The position numbers and the translations under genes are program-made. A stretch of 46,924 nucleotides of DNA. It comes from DASRCB01 sp035653295. GTDB lineage: Bacteria > Acidobacteriota > Terriglobia > Bryobacterales > Bryobacteraceae. The DNA is taken from positions 1 to 46,924 of the forward strand of contig DASRCB010000312.1 of the NCBI GenBank assembly GCA_035653295.1. Reading direction: 5' to 3'. Of this stretch, positions 35,838-46,635 are shown one piece after another. Under the pieces are notes generated by a model. That model did not search any database. It saw nothing but the letters and a program-made list of their open reading frames with translations, and was not told where the DNA came from. Numbering within the stretch: the stretch's first letter is position 1; each line of letters opens with the position of its first letter.

Positions 35838-36695
35838 TCAGTCTTCCAGATCTTCCTTCGACCCAGGCTCGCCGGAGGTCACCTGCGCGTGGTTCAGCGC
35901 CGAAACCAACGACACGCCCCCGATGACATTGCCCAGCAGTGTGGGGACCATGTAGCCGCCGAGGTAAGCGCCCCACGGCATCACGCCGGTCATTACCAGG
36001 AAGAGCACCTCGATCGAGCCGGCGATGATGTGAGTGAACTTGCCCGCGGCCACCAGCCAGGTGAGGAGTACGATGACCGCAACGCTGTGCGACTCCATGG
36101 CCGCCAGGATCCACACCAGCAGGGCAATGATCCAGCCCGCGAAAATCCCTCGCAAGACGGCCGGCCAGAAGCCCACCGCGGCCGCTTCGCGCGCCAGGTC
36201 GGCGAGCGCGGTCTGAATCTCGCGGGAGAGGACCGGCGTGTTCCCCAGCACCCACGCCACGATATGCGCTCCCACCAGATTGGCCAGCAGCACCACCGCC
36301 CATAACCGCGCCACCTGCCGGAAGGTGCTCGTGTTGCGGCGGCTCATCAGCGGCAAAAACGCCGTCAGAGTGTTCTCCGTAAAAAGCTGCTGCCGGGCAA
36401 GGATGACCACCAGAAATCCGAACGAATACCCGATGAACACCACCAGTGGGCGCCACGCGGTATCGGGCAGGCTGGCTTTCAGGATGCCCTCGACAATAAA
36501 GGAAAATCCCATGGAAAACCCCGCCGCCAGCCCGGACCAGGCCAGCGCCGATGTGGAGCGGCACAGCTCGCGCTCGCCGTTGCGCACCACCGCGGCATGC
36601 ACCACCTGCACGCGGACGTTGGTGTGCTTCTCGATTTCCTTCTGGATTTCGGGCTTTTGTGCCTCTTCGCTATCGGCGGTGATTTCCCCCGGCAT
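35838..36695 (-). CDS. Formate/nitrite transporter (FNT) family channel
   Basis: The product is 285 residues. About 60 hydrophilic N-terminal residues precede six hydrophobic helices with FNT-type motifs (GFSMGFSFIVEG, RQQLFTENTLTAFLPLMS, NLVGAHIVAW, WILAAMESHSVAVIVLLTWL). FNT proteins are pentameric channels for formate, nitrite or hydrosulfide. The extended N-terminus and motif set are closest to the YfdC-like subgroup, whose substrate is not certain. It lies 40 nt downstream of the DUF885 gene on the same strand. Confidence 0.9.
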   Translation of the reverse strand: MPGEITADSEEAQKPEIQKEIEKHTNVRVQVVHAAVVRNGERELCRSTSALAWSGLAAGFSMGFSFIVEGILKASLPDTAWRPLVVFIGYSFGFLVVILARQQLFTENTLTAFLPLMSRRNTSTFRQVARLWAVVLLANLVGAHIVAWVLGNTPVLSREIQTALADLAREAAAVGFWPAVLRGIFAGWIIALLVWILAAMESHSVAVIVLLTWLVAAGKFTHIIAGSIEVLFLVMTGVMPWGAYLGGYMVPTLLGNVIGGVSLVSALNHAQVTSGEPGSKEDLED

Positions 36696-36735
36696 ACCAC
36701 TGTGAGACGCCGGAAACGGGAAAACCCACCCTTGT

Positions 36736-38430
36736 TTATTGCAGACCGAGCAGGCGTCCCAGCGCGGGCAGCGGCACGGCGCTCTCCTTCAGCGCCCGTT
36801 CGTGGAACTTCGGCAGGCTGAACGAGCCGTCCTCTTTCGACTTGTCCGCTTCGCGTAACCGCAGCCACCCGCGCCAGCCGACGAAATACATCGGCAGCTG
36901 GGCTGACGAAAGCTTCGCCCGCTTGAGCTTGAGCTCGGCTTCTTCGTGCTCCTGGTAAGCCTTGTCCACCATGAGGTCCATGGCCTGCTGATCGGTCATT
37001 CCCATGGTCTGCAAGCGAATATCCAGAATGGCGTTGGTGATTACGCGCAGGCACTGCTTGTACAGCGTCATCTTGTAGCCGGGATCGTTGTTCATGTACC
37101 CGGCTTCGCTCATGAGTTGCTGTGTATAGAAGGCCCAACCTTCCACGTAAGGGCCGTTGCCGAAGACACTCCGCAGCACGCGCCGCGACAGCGGTTCGAT
37201 GTGATTGGCGTACTCGAACTGAAGATAATGACCGGGCATCGCTTCGTGCACGACGAGGTGCTGCAGACCGTACTTGTTGTACTCCCGAAGCTTGGATTCC
37301 GAGCGCTTCGGATCCGCGGAAAGCGGCGTAACCCAGAACCAGGCCCCGAGCTGTGGCTCCAGCGCCGGCGCCGGCGAGAACCCGCCCACGCCGTAGATTC
37401 CGCGCATGAACTCCGGCGTCGGAATCACCCTCAGGTTGGAGGTGTTCGGCACCGGAACCAGGTTCTTCTCCTTCACGAAACTGATCGCCTGGTCGAGGTC
37501 CTTCTGGGCATCGGAGAAGTAGCTCTGCGGCGTCGAGTGCTGCTGTGCAAGATTGTCGAGATATGCCTTCACCGGAGTGGCGCCGGCCAGCTTCGCCATC
37601 TCGCCATGCACGCGGTCCAGTTCCGCCTCGGCGTCCGACAGCACCTGGTCCGGAGCCTTGCCTACGTCCAGCACGTAACGGAACTTCTGGTCGTACTTGT
37701 CCTTGCCCAGCCGCCAGTCGCTGGTGCGCTTGGCGAGATCGGTCTTCAGCCACGTGTTGAAGGCGTGCAGGGAGTCGACCGCGGGCTTCGCTGCCCGATC
37801 GTAGTCGTCCCGGAGAGAAGCCGGCGCGTTGTCCTTCAGCGTGTGCTCGATCAGGTCGATCGTGCCGTCGTTCTCTTCCTGTGCCGTCTGATTCCAGATC
37901 TCCGGCGCGTCCACCAGATTGGCGCGCGCCTGATCGAACAGGTTCGGCACCTTCGCGAGCCGCATGATGATGTGGCGATATCGCGTCTCCTTCGGCGCGT
38001 ACTCCAGCACGAAGGGATTGAACAACGCGTTGCCCGCCAGCTCGACGTAAAGCGTGGGATTGTGCTTGTAGCTCTGGATGGTATCCAGCTCGAGCAGGCC
38101 GAGCCCCGCGGAATCGTTCATCAGTTCCAGGTCGGCCTGGTCCTCGGCGCGTAACGACTGCTGGTCCAGCGCGGCGATGCGCTGTTTCATGCGGTCGTAG
38201 AAGGTGTGCTGGCCGCGCAGCCCCATCGGGCTGTAGTCGTCCATCATCTCGTCCAGCGGCAGCCGCCCGTGCTTGTGGTATCCGGCCATGGTGGCCGAAA
38301 CCGGGGAGAGCGCCAGAGCGCCATAGACGAAATCACTGCGCAGGTTGTCGAAGTTCTCGTTTTGCTTCTTTGCGCCGCAGCCCCCCAGAATGCTCATCGC
38401 CGTGACCGTTCCAATGACGCCTTTCAGCAT
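36736..38430 (-). CDS. DUF885-family lipoprotein (metallopeptidase-like)
   Basis: The product is 564 residues. A lipobox (SILGGC) predicts lipid attachment after export. The C-terminal half carries HEAMPGH at 395-401, a zinc-binding-like HExxx(G)H motif of DUF885 proteins. These are suspected metallopeptidases of the M32/thermolysin-like fold, without a proven substrate. The start ATG overlaps the last codons of fabD (7 nt on the same strand), so translation may be coupled. Pairing a fatty-acid enzyme gene with an exported putative peptidase is unexpected. Confidence 0.88.
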   Translation of the reverse strand: MLKGVIGTVTAMSILGGCGAKKQNENFDNLRSDFVYGALALSPVSATMAGYHKHGRLPLDEMMDDYSPMGLRGQHTFYDRMKQRIAALDQQSLRAEDQADLELMNDSAGLGLLELDTIQSYKHNPTLYVELAGNALFNPFVLEYAPKETRYRHIIMRLAKVPNLFDQARANLVDAPEIWNQTAQEENDGTIDLIEHTLKDNAPASLRDDYDRAAKPAVDSLHAFNTWLKTDLAKRTSDWRLGKDKYDQKFRYVLDVGKAPDQVLSDAEAELDRVHGEMAKLAGATPVKAYLDNLAQQHSTPQSYFSDAQKDLDQAISFVKEKNLVPVPNTSNLRVIPTPEFMRGIYGVGGFSPAPALEPQLGAWFWVTPLSADPKRSESKLREYNKYGLQHLVVHEAMPGHYLQFEYANHIEPLSRRVLRSVFGNGPYVEGWAFYTQQLMSEAGYMNNDPGYKMTLYKQCLRVITNAILDIRLQTMGMTDQQAMDLMVDKAYQEHEEAELKLKRAKLSSAQLPMYFVGWRGWLRLREADKSKEDGSFSLPKFHERALKESAVPLPALGRLLGLQ

Positions 38431-39350
38431 GCGGCGAGCACCTTTTCCATGTCTTCGGCTTCTCCCGACTTGATCCCCTCCAGCGAGGAGTCGATGCTGC
38501 GCAGCAGCCCGGTCAGAACGCTGCCCGCTCCCACCTCGTAGCAGCGCGTCACGCCCGCGGACGCCAGCCAGCGGATGGTGTCTGTCCAGCGCACCGGGTT
38601 GGGAATCTGCTGATAGAGCCCCTGGCGAGCTTCCGCGCCGGTGCGGATCGGCTGTGCCCGCCAGTTGTTGACCAGCGGCATATCGAGATCGGCGAACGAG
38701 GTCCTGTTCAGCTCCTCGGCCATGCGCTCCTGCGCCGGCTTCATGAGCGCGCAGTGAAATGGTGCGCTGACCGGCAGCAGGACCGCGCGGCGCGCGCCCG
38801 CGGACTTCGCCAGCTCCGTTGCGCGCTTCACCGCTCCGGCATGCCCGGCGATGACCACCTGGTCGGGCGAGTTGAGGTTCGCCGCGCTCACCACCTCGCC
38901 CTCAGCCGCGTCCGCAAGGACGGTGTCCAGCTTCTCCAGGGGGAGTTTCAGCAGCGCCGCCATCGCGCCGACTCCGTTCGGAACCGCCTGCTGCATGAAC
39001 CGGCCGCGTTTCCGCACCAGGCGCAGCGCGTCGCCCAGCTTCAAAGATCCGGCGGCCACCAGAGCCGAGTATTCGCCAAGACTGTGCCCCGCCACGAAAT
39101 CTGCCTGGATGCCGCTGGACGCAAGCACACGCTGCGCCGCAACGGAAACCGCAACGAGCGCCGGCTGCGTGTTTTCGGTAAGCCGCAGTTCCTCCTCCGG
39201 GCCTTCGAAGCACAACCGGGAAAGAGGAAAGCCAAGCGTGTCGTCGGCCTCTTCAAAAACCTCCCGCGCGACGGCATACTGTTCGGCCAGGCTCCTCCCC
39301 ATGCCCGCGTACTGAGACCCCTGCCCGGGGAACAGAAAAGCGATGCTCAT
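38424..39350 (-). CDS. fabD: Malonyl-CoA:ACP transacylase
   Basis: FabD transfers malonyl groups from CoA to acyl carrier protein for fatty acid synthesis. The 308-residue protein starts with FPGQGSQYAGMG. It has the nucleophile Ser90 in GHSLGEYSA and the partner His199 in APFHCALMKP. Length and motif spacing match the family. It is the first gene of a leftward pair: the downstream DUF885 gene overlaps it by 7 nt. No fabH, fabG or acpP is next to it in this window, so it seems detached from the usual fab cluster. Confidence 0.96.
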   Translation of the reverse strand: MSIAFLFPGQGSQYAGMGRSLAEQYAVAREVFEEADDTLGFPLSRLCFEGPEEELRLTENTQPALVAVSVAAQRVLASSGIQADFVAGHSLGEYSALVAAGSLKLGDALRLVRKRGRFMQQAVPNGVGAMAALLKLPLEKLDTVLADAAEGEVVSAANLNSPDQVVIAGHAGAVKRATELAKSAGARRAVLLPVSAPFHCALMKPAQERMAEELNRTSFADLDMPLVNNWRAQPIRTGAEARQGLYQQIPNPVRWTDTIRWLASAGVTRCYEVGAGSVLTGLLRSIDSSLEGIKSGEAEDMEKVLAAC

Positions 39351-39462
39351 GTCAGGCTGTCCGCATGAAGAATCATTCTACCTTTGCTTCTTCGCATACC
39401 TTTACAAACGGCGGCCATCCTTTTAAAAAGTCGCGCGTCCAATCGAGTGACAGGAGCGAGGT

Positions 39463-39660
39463 ATGAAACCAACGGGGAACCAACCAGTTCAGACGCGAGT
39501 GGAGAAAGGCCGCGTCTATTGCATCATTTGCACGCATAACGTGGAGGCGGACGTCGTCACCAATGGGCGGCAGACGCGCGTCAGGCCGGGGCAGAAATGT
39601 CCGCGCTGCGGCTCTACCCTCGACGGCGGCTACGTCGTCCGGTATGATCGCGCGGCGTAG
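39463..39660 (+). CDS. Small zinc-ribbon protein
   Basis: The product is 65 residues. Two CxxC pairs (CIIC at about 20-23, CPRC at about 47-50) form a zinc-ribbon-like fold. There is no signal peptide or membrane segment. GGAGCGAGGT before the ATG supports the start. It is followed after 50 nt by a second small zinc-ribbon gene. The role may be nucleic-acid or protein binding, but the family is not recognised. Confidence 0.75.
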   Translation: MKPTGNQPVQTRVEKGRVYCIICTHNVEADVVTNGRQTRVRPGQKCPRCGSTLDGGYVVRYDRAA

Positions 39661-39710
39661 CCCAGATATAGGCCGTTCGTACTGTTGACGACCATGTTAA
39701 GGTAACAGTA

Positions 39711-39935
39711 GTGAAACGGAAAGCACCACTGCCGGCCGAGCCCGTAATCGACAAGCAGATCCTCGAAACGGCAAAAAAGGCTCTCGAAACCGACAAAGAT
39801 CGGCCGGCTGGTAAGTGCGTAGTCTGCGGCTCCAGTTGCGCGCCGAACTCGGCTGAAGGTCTTTGCTGGGTTTGCCGCCGTTTGAAGATCAGCGCCTGGC
39901 GCGATTCCGATCAGCAGGCCGCCGCTCAGGAATAA
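39711..39935 (+). CDS. Small zinc-ribbon protein with charged N-terminus
   Basis: The product is 74 residues, starting with GTG and preceded by AAGG about 8 nt upstream. The N-terminal half is charged and helical (EPVIDKQILETAKKALETDK). The C-terminal half has CVVCGSSC and CWVC, a zinc-ribbon-type pair. It is the second of two short zinc-ribbon genes in a row. The stop overlaps by about 10 nt the end of the convergent cyclodeaminase-like gene. Function not known. Confidence 0.7.
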   Translation: MKRKAPLPAEPVIDKQILETAKKALETDKDRPAGKCVVCGSSCAPNSAEGLCWVCRRLKISAWRDSDQQAAAQE

Positions 39936-40828
39936 AGCGGCCGTCCCACGCCGCGCTCTCTCGCCTTTTCGTAAACTCGCGATCCCGCCGCCACATCTTC
40001 CAGACCCAGACCAACTGACTTGAAAATGGTGATCCGGTTCGGGTCCCATCCGGGCTGCACGTCCTTCAATTCGACGACATTATTCCAGCTGCCAGACAGA
40101 ATGAGGTCGCCGGCCTCGAGGCGCGCTGCCTCGAGCGTGTCCACAGCGATCACATCGGCGCGGCGCACAAGCTCGGCGGGAAGTTCGCGCCGATCGGCCA
40201 TGTTCGATCCGACGGCGTTAATGTGCGTGCCCGGCGCGATCCATCCGTCTTCGAGTACCGGATCCTTCGCGTAGGTCGCCGTGACCACGATGTTGGCGCC
40301 GTGGACGGCATCCTCAGCCGTCACGGCTGGCACGGCGCTCATCTCGCGCGCGAAGCGATCCCGCTTCTCCGTTTTCCGGCTCCACACGCGCACTTCATCG
40401 ATGCGCCGCACTGCCCGGACTGCGTCCACCTGAGAGCGGGCCTGAAACCCGCTGCCGATCACGCCGAGGACGTGTGCGTCAGGCGAGGCCATCAGATCGG
40501 TGGCATACCCGCTGACCGCCCCGGTGCGAATCTGGCCCAGCCAGTTAGCCTGCATCAGCGCCAGCGGCGCGGCGGTCGCTGCGTCGTACAGAGCAAACAG
40601 GAAGTGCGCTCCGTGCTTCGGGTTGGTGGCGTAGAACTTGGTTCCGAAGTAGCCGCCGTATGCGCCGGCGAGCTGGTGCAGCATCGATCCGGTTTTCAGG
40701 ATGAGCCGCCGCCGCGGCTGGTTCTGCGCTTCTCCCCGGGCGAGGGCACTGAACGCGAGGCGCATCATCTCGACCGCCTCGCTCATCGGCAGCAGCTCGC
40801 GAACTTCCTGCTCAGTCAGGAAGAGCAT
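39926..40828 (-). CDS. Ornithine cyclodeaminase / mu-crystallin family oxidoreductase
   Basis: The product is 300 residues. The Rossmann NAD(P) region has VLGVIGSGFQARSQVDAVR at about 120-140. The substrate side has LALMQANWLGQIRTGAVSGYAT. Members include ornithine cyclodeaminase, alanine dehydrogenase and imine reductases, and the precise substrate cannot be read. The ATG at 40828 is preferred: the frame continues upstream, but the extra 16 codons come from a REP element. It lies downstream of aceE with that REP in between, on the same strand. Confidence 0.9.
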   Translation of the reverse strand: MLFLTEQEVRELLPMSEAVEMMRLAFSALARGEAQNQPRRRLILKTGSMLHQLAGAYGGYFGTKFYATNPKHGAHFLFALYDAATAAPLALMQANWLGQIRTGAVSGYATDLMASPDAHVLGVIGSGFQARSQVDAVRAVRRIDEVRVWSRKTEKRDRFAREMSAVPAVTAEDAVHGANIVVTATYAKDPVLEDGWIAPGTHINAVGSNMADRRELPAELVRRADVIAVDTLEAARLEAGDLILSGSWNNVVELKDVQPGWDPNRITIFKSVGLGLEDVAAGSRVYEKARERGVGRPLYS

Positions 40829-40839
40829 ACGTGTGGGGG

Positions 40840-40874
40840 GCAGGGCCTCGCCCTGCGGCGGCCCCTCGGGCCGC
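40840..40874 (+). repeat. REP-like element between aceE and the cyclodeaminase gene
   Basis: Hairpin A GCAGGGC-ctc-GCCCTGC (40840-40856) is identical to the core at 5729 and at 2065 (inverted). The second hairpin is GCGGCCC-ctc-GGGCCGC (40858-40874). It sits in an 82-bp spacer between two leftward genes, so it will be transcribed and could affect the transcript of either. Confidence 0.82.
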
Positions 40875-40910
40875 ATTGTTCCCCGGCAGGGCGCGGCCTC
40901 CGCACTGCGC

Positions 40911-43589
<2,679 letters not shown>

Positions 43590-43661
43590 CAGAGGGTTCT
43601 CCACTTTACGATAGCATCCGCGTTTTCATTGGCTCCGGAATGCGTGTGCCAGGCTGGGAGC

Positions 43662-43862
43662 ATGTCCCCGGGCCTGTGCGAGACCTGCACACACATGCGT
43701 GTGGTGCGGTCCGACCGGGGGTCGATTTTTTATCGTTGCCTGTTGGCCGAAACCGATCCCAGGTTCGACAAGTACCCGCGACTACCAGTCCTGAGGTGTG
43801 AGGGCTGGAAGGCGCAGCCTCCTGCCCCACCCGAAGCGCCAGCCGGCGCTGCCCAGCTTTAG
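43662..43862 (+). CDS. Small Cys-rich protein
   Basis: The product is 66 residues with four Cys: two in LCETCTH, one in YRCLLAE and one in LRCEGW. This could form a metal site. GGGAGC just before the ATG at 43662 supports that start; an in-frame ATG at 43629 adds 11 residues. The family is not recognised. Its 3' 81 nt overlap the end of the convergent PHP-domain gene. Confidence 0.65.
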   Translation: MSPGLCETCTHMRVVRSDRGSIFYRCLLAETDPRFDKYPRLPVLRCEGWKAQPPAPPEAPAGAAQL

Positions 43863-44891
43863 CAGGCGAAAGCAGGCGCGGGCCGGCCACGGCTCGCCCA
43901 TGCGCCAGATTTCAGAGAGCGACCGTGCGCGCCCGTGGTCGTCATCGATGAAGGTCCGATCGGTCCAGCGCGCGCGCTCCGGGTATTCCGGGTAATCGCG
44001 GATCAGGTCCCAGGCCGCCTCGATCTGGCGCAGGCTGTGAGATTCGGCGTAACGCGGCATGAACAGAATCGTGCTGCGCCTGTCGCGGCGAACTTCGTCG
44101 GCGAACTGCGCGAAGGTCGATGCATCGGTGAGGTTAACGCAGGCGCTCGGTTCGGGGCCGTGGCGGTCGCCCCCGGACACGGCAGGCAGGCCGACTTCCC
44201 GGGCCAATGTCAGAACCGCGGAATTCTCGCGCCAGGAACGGAGTCCATTCAATTCCAGGGCGTGAATCGAGCCACTGCAGCGCGCCAGGAGGTTGCGGAC
44301 GATTTGCAGGTGCGCGGCGGTCCCAATGTGAGCCTCGTCCCAGAGTGGATGGTTCAGTACTACCAGCGTGGCGGGATCGGCGGCGATCCATGCCAGCAGC
44401 TCGGACAATGATTCGTCGCGCGGCGCGGCGGTGTACTCCCGCATGGCGCGGAACATGGATTCGGCTTCTGAGCGCGGCAGATTATGGACGCCGAGATGTA
44501 CGAACGAAGACCCAAGGGGAACGCTCCATTCGAGAGATATCGGTGTGGCCTCGCGCCCGTGAAGAAGCCGGACGACCCGGCACGCGGCAATCTCGTCGTG
44601 ATCGGTAATGGAAACCAGCGCCTGGGCGTCGATCTCTCGTTCGATTTGTGCGGTTTCTATGGCGAACACTTCTCCGGGCGGCAACGGCGGATTCCACCAC
44701 AGGCGCGGGAACGCCAGGTCGCGGCCGCTCCGCCGAAGGAGTTCGCCGAGCAGCGGCGTGGCGCCAAGCGCTGCGCCGAGAAACGAGAGATTCTCGCGCG
44801 AAAAGTGGGTATGCGCATGAAGGGAAACGGCCGCCGCGTATCTGTGCCTCGGACGGCGGGATTTCCAGCCGAAATGGATTTGGGTCGTCAT
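43782..44891 (-). CDS. PHP-domain metal-dependent phosphoesterase-like protein
   Basis: The product is 369 residues. Metal-binding motifs of the PHP fold appear in order: LHAHTHFS (24-31), SITDHDEI, VVLNHPLWDE and GGDRHGPE. The first ~25 residues precede the fold. PHP proteins hydrolyse phosphomonoesters or nucleotides, and the substrate is not evident. The family is soluble and cytoplasmic. The 3' end overlaps the small Cys-rich gene on the other strand by 81 nt. Confidence 0.88.
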   Translation of the reverse strand: MTTQIHFGWKSRRPRHRYAAAVSLHAHTHFSRENLSFLGAALGATPLLGELLRRSGRDLAFPRLWWNPPLPPGEVFAIETAQIEREIDAQALVSITDHDEIAACRVVRLLHGREATPISLEWSVPLGSSFVHLGVHNLPRSEAESMFRAMREYTAAPRDESLSELLAWIAADPATLVVLNHPLWDEAHIGTAAHLQIVRNLLARCSGSIHALELNGLRSWRENSAVLTLAREVGLPAVSGGDRHGPEPSACVNLTDASTFAQFADEVRRDRRSTILFMPRYAESHSLRQIEAAWDLIRDYPEYPERARWTDRTFIDDDHGRARSLSEIWRMGEPWPARACFRLLKLGSAGWRFGWGRRLRLPALTPQDW

Positions 44892-44979
44892 ACCTGGCCT
44901 CTATCTGAATCGTGCAGTGAAGCAGGTTACAAACCCGTATGCCGCCGATGAATTTTTCGTGAAACAAATGAGCGGAGAT

Positions 44980-45028
44980 ATGTTCCCGAGCAAAGTTCAC
45001 GGCTTACGCCGAAGCGGGGCGGGAACAT
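44980..45028. repeat. Long inverted repeat (ATGTTCCCG ... CGGGAACAT)
   Basis: Perfect 9-bp arms at 44980-44988 and 45020-45028 flank a 31-nt interior that itself contains CGGC-ttac-GCCG. It lies in the divergent spacer upstream of the gene at 45155. It could be a binding site or part of an RNA structure. Confidence 0.6.
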
Positions 45029-45032
45029 GAAG

Positions 45033-45085
45033 CCCGTTGCTTTTAGCGCGATTTCTGTAATATCATCCAGCGAACGGGATTTTTT
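45033..45085 (+). terminator. Terminator-like hairpin with T-run in a leader region
   Basis: CCCGTTGC (45033-45040) pairs with GCGAACGGG (45070-45078) with one bulge, followed by TTTTTT (45080-45085). The loop is long (29 nt), so it is a weak terminator on its own. It lies about 70 nt before the next gene start and could be an attenuator. Confidence 0.4.
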
Positions 45086-45093
45086 ACGGAAAA

Positions 45094-45121
45094 GTGACAC
45101 GACGATTCAGGAACGTGTCAC
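45094..45121. promoter_or_regulatory. Operator-like inverted repeat GTGACACG ... CGTGTCAC
   Basis: Perfect 8-bp arms (45094-45101, 45114-45121) with a 12-nt spacer, 33 nt before the ATG of the downstream gene. It could be a transcription factor site or an RNA hairpin near the ribosome binding site. Confidence 0.55.
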
Positions 45122-45154
45122 AATAAATGACGGACTGGCTTTTCGCGAGGACCT

Positions 45155-45583
45155 ATGGCGAGTGATCCCGATCGACTTTCAGTGGATGCGACGCGGGAAG
45201 CTTTTCCCGAGGGCGGCCCTGGCGCCGACGCGGTTGAGTTCCGGCAGCGGATGGCCGTCATGCCCAGGCTGCTTGACGATTCCGATCTCGAGCCTTTTCG
45301 CGCCAGCGGCCTTGCGGTCGAAGATGTCCGCCGCGCGCGCCGGCAATACTTTCGTGAACTGCTGGCCGATCTCGAGCGGGAGAGCGCGAACTGGGCGAGG
45401 GAGATGGCGCAGGCGCCAGAGCCGAACTTCGCCGAAATCGCCGAGTTCCGCCGCGGCATCCGCGCGCAGATTCGGCAGTTGCGAGTGCTGGCGTTCCTGC
45501 ATGGGATGCGCATCCGCGTGGATGCAGCTTCGCGCAAACGGTCGGCTTCGCTCAGCGCGATAATGCTCGCCGCACAGCGCTGA
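45155..45583 (+). CDS. Uncharacterised soluble protein downstream of a structured leader
   Basis: The product is 142 residues, mostly helical and charged (for example SGLAVEDVRRARRQYFREL and AEFRRGIRAQIRQLRVLAFL), with no signal peptide, membrane helix or known motif. The ATG is preceded by GAGG at a short distance (4 nt), so the start is only moderately certain. Three inverted repeats lie upstream. The 3' end overlaps the convergent membrane protein gene by 32 nt. Confidence 0.6.
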   Translation: MASDPDRLSVDATREAFPEGGPGADAVEFRQRMAVMPRLLDDSDLEPFRASGLAVEDVRRARRQYFRELLADLERESANWAREMAQAPEPNFAEIAEFRRGIRAQIRQLRVLAFLHGMRIRVDAASRKRSASLSAIMLAAQR

Positions 45584-46325
45584 CCATCTCCTGGCGGCGC
45601 TGCCTTAGCCGGGTCTCCTCATCGCTGGTCAGCTGCCGGCGTTCCGGAAAATCCTCTCCCTTCGGTTTCAGCAGGAATACCCAGCCCAGAAACAGAATTG
45701 ACGCGGCGATGCTGGTCCCGTTCGCCACCAGAGACCACTTCGGACCATAACCGACGAAATTGTCGACCAGTACGCTGACACTGTTCAGCATGACCCACGC
45801 TCCGAACAGCCGCGCGTGAATCAGAAGGTTTCTCTGAAACGGCACCGGGACCAGCGATACGAAGCGTTCGGCAAATAAAAGCAGCAGCGCGATGAGGAAA
45901 GTGGTGACGCGGGACACCAGCAGCAGCCGGCGAATCCAGACCTCACGCGTGGGCAGCCCTGTTACTCCTGAAATTTCGACGATTGCGGATGTGACGGCGA
46001 TCAGCAGGGCAACCTGAAAAGTCGTGATCAGCCGCTGCCGATTCAGCTGCTGCCGCGGAATCGCGTACTGGTCCGGAATCCTCGACAGAATCTCCAACCC
46101 CCCCGCCACAATGCCAACCAGATACAACGGGTACGAGATCAGCCACAGATGCAGGTACGGCGCGCCATTGACGTCCATCATCAGCAACGCGACGTTTACA
46201 CCGAGAGACAGAAAAATCGTCGCCGCAAACCATCTGTAGTGCCGGACAGAAATGGAGAGAAGGCGGACGATTGCCGCGCCCTGGGTGAGGGCGAGCAGAA
46301 TCGTAGTTGCCTTCAATAACGACAT
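45552..46325 (-). CDS. Polytopic membrane protein of unknown function
   Basis: The product is 257 residues with about six to seven hydrophobic helices (ATTILLALTQGAAIVRLLSI, WFAATIFLSLGVNVALLMM, LWLISYPLYLVGIVAGG, ITTFQVALLIAVTSAIVEI, TTFLIALLLLFAER, SIAASILFLGWVFLL) and a basic, hydrophilic C-terminus. No transporter or enzyme family is recognised. The ATG at 46325 is chosen because GGAG (46333-46336) lies 7 nt upstream. That GGAG is part of a perfect 11-bp hairpin, which suggests translational control. Confidence 0.75.
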   Translation of the reverse strand: MSLLKATTILLALTQGAAIVRLLSISVRHYRWFAATIFLSLGVNVALLMMDVNGAPYLHLWLISYPLYLVGIVAGGLEILSRIPDQYAIPRQQLNRQRLITTFQVALLIAVTSAIVEISGVTGLPTREVWIRRLLLVSRVTTFLIALLLLFAERFVSLVPVPFQRNLLIHARLFGAWVMLNSVSVLVDNFVGYGPKWSLVANGTSIAASILFLGWVFLLKPKGEDFPERRQLTSDEETRLRQRRQEMVSAVRRALSR

Positions 46326-46332
46326 CGGGGAG

Positions 46333-46358
46333 CTCCGGACGGCGCATGCCGTCCGGAG
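46333..46358 (-). promoter_or_regulatory. Perfect hairpin sequestering a ribosome binding site
   Basis: On the minus strand, CTCCGGACGGC and GCCGTCCGGAG form an 11-bp stem with a 4-nt loop. The final GGAG of the 3' arm is the Shine-Dalgarno of the membrane protein gene, 7 nt before its ATG. If transcribed, the fold would hide the site. The sequence is also a near-perfect DNA dyad and could instead bind a regulator. Confidence 0.65.
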
Positions 46359-46391
46359 ACCGGTATACCGCACCTCGGCGCGGTTTGCAAA

Positions 46392-46601
46392 CTATTCCGG
46401 GCCGCTCTTGCAACCGTCGGGCGGGCAAGTCGGCGGAATGGGGCTCTGCCGATCAATCGGGATCGGGATCAGCAGCAGGTGGCCGCCGCTGCCGCAGCCT
46501 CCGGGCGGGCAGGTAGGAGGGATTGGGCTCTGGGCAGCGAGACTGCCGGTCAGCAGAGTGAACAATGCGGCGATCGCCGCGGCTTTGACGAGGTTATTCA
46601 T
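46392..46601 (-). CDS. Tiny secreted CPPxGC-motif protein, copy 1
   Basis: The product is 69 residues. Signal peptide MNNLVKAAAIAALFTLLTGSLAA, then a mature part with two copies of PIPPTCPPxGC (one ending GGC, the second DGC) separated by a linker GSGGHLLLIPIPIDRQS. The Cys pairs, each in a CPPxGC loop, could form two disulfides or bind metal. An AGAAAGGAAAAG stretch before the ATG acts as ribosome binding site. The next upstream copy is about 90% identical in DNA and repeats at a 244-bp period. Family not recognised. Confidence 0.75.
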   Translation of the reverse strand: MNNLVKAAAIAALFTLLTGSLAAQSPIPPTCPPGGCGSGGHLLLIPIPIDRQSPIPPTCPPDGCKSGPE

Positions 46602-46635
46602 GATTCTTTTCCTTTCTGGTCCTGTGTGGCTGGGT

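Noticed and set aside
45027..45563. Alternative frame starting at 45027
   Set aside because: It starts inside an inverted repeat and loses the more protein-like frame beginning at 45155.
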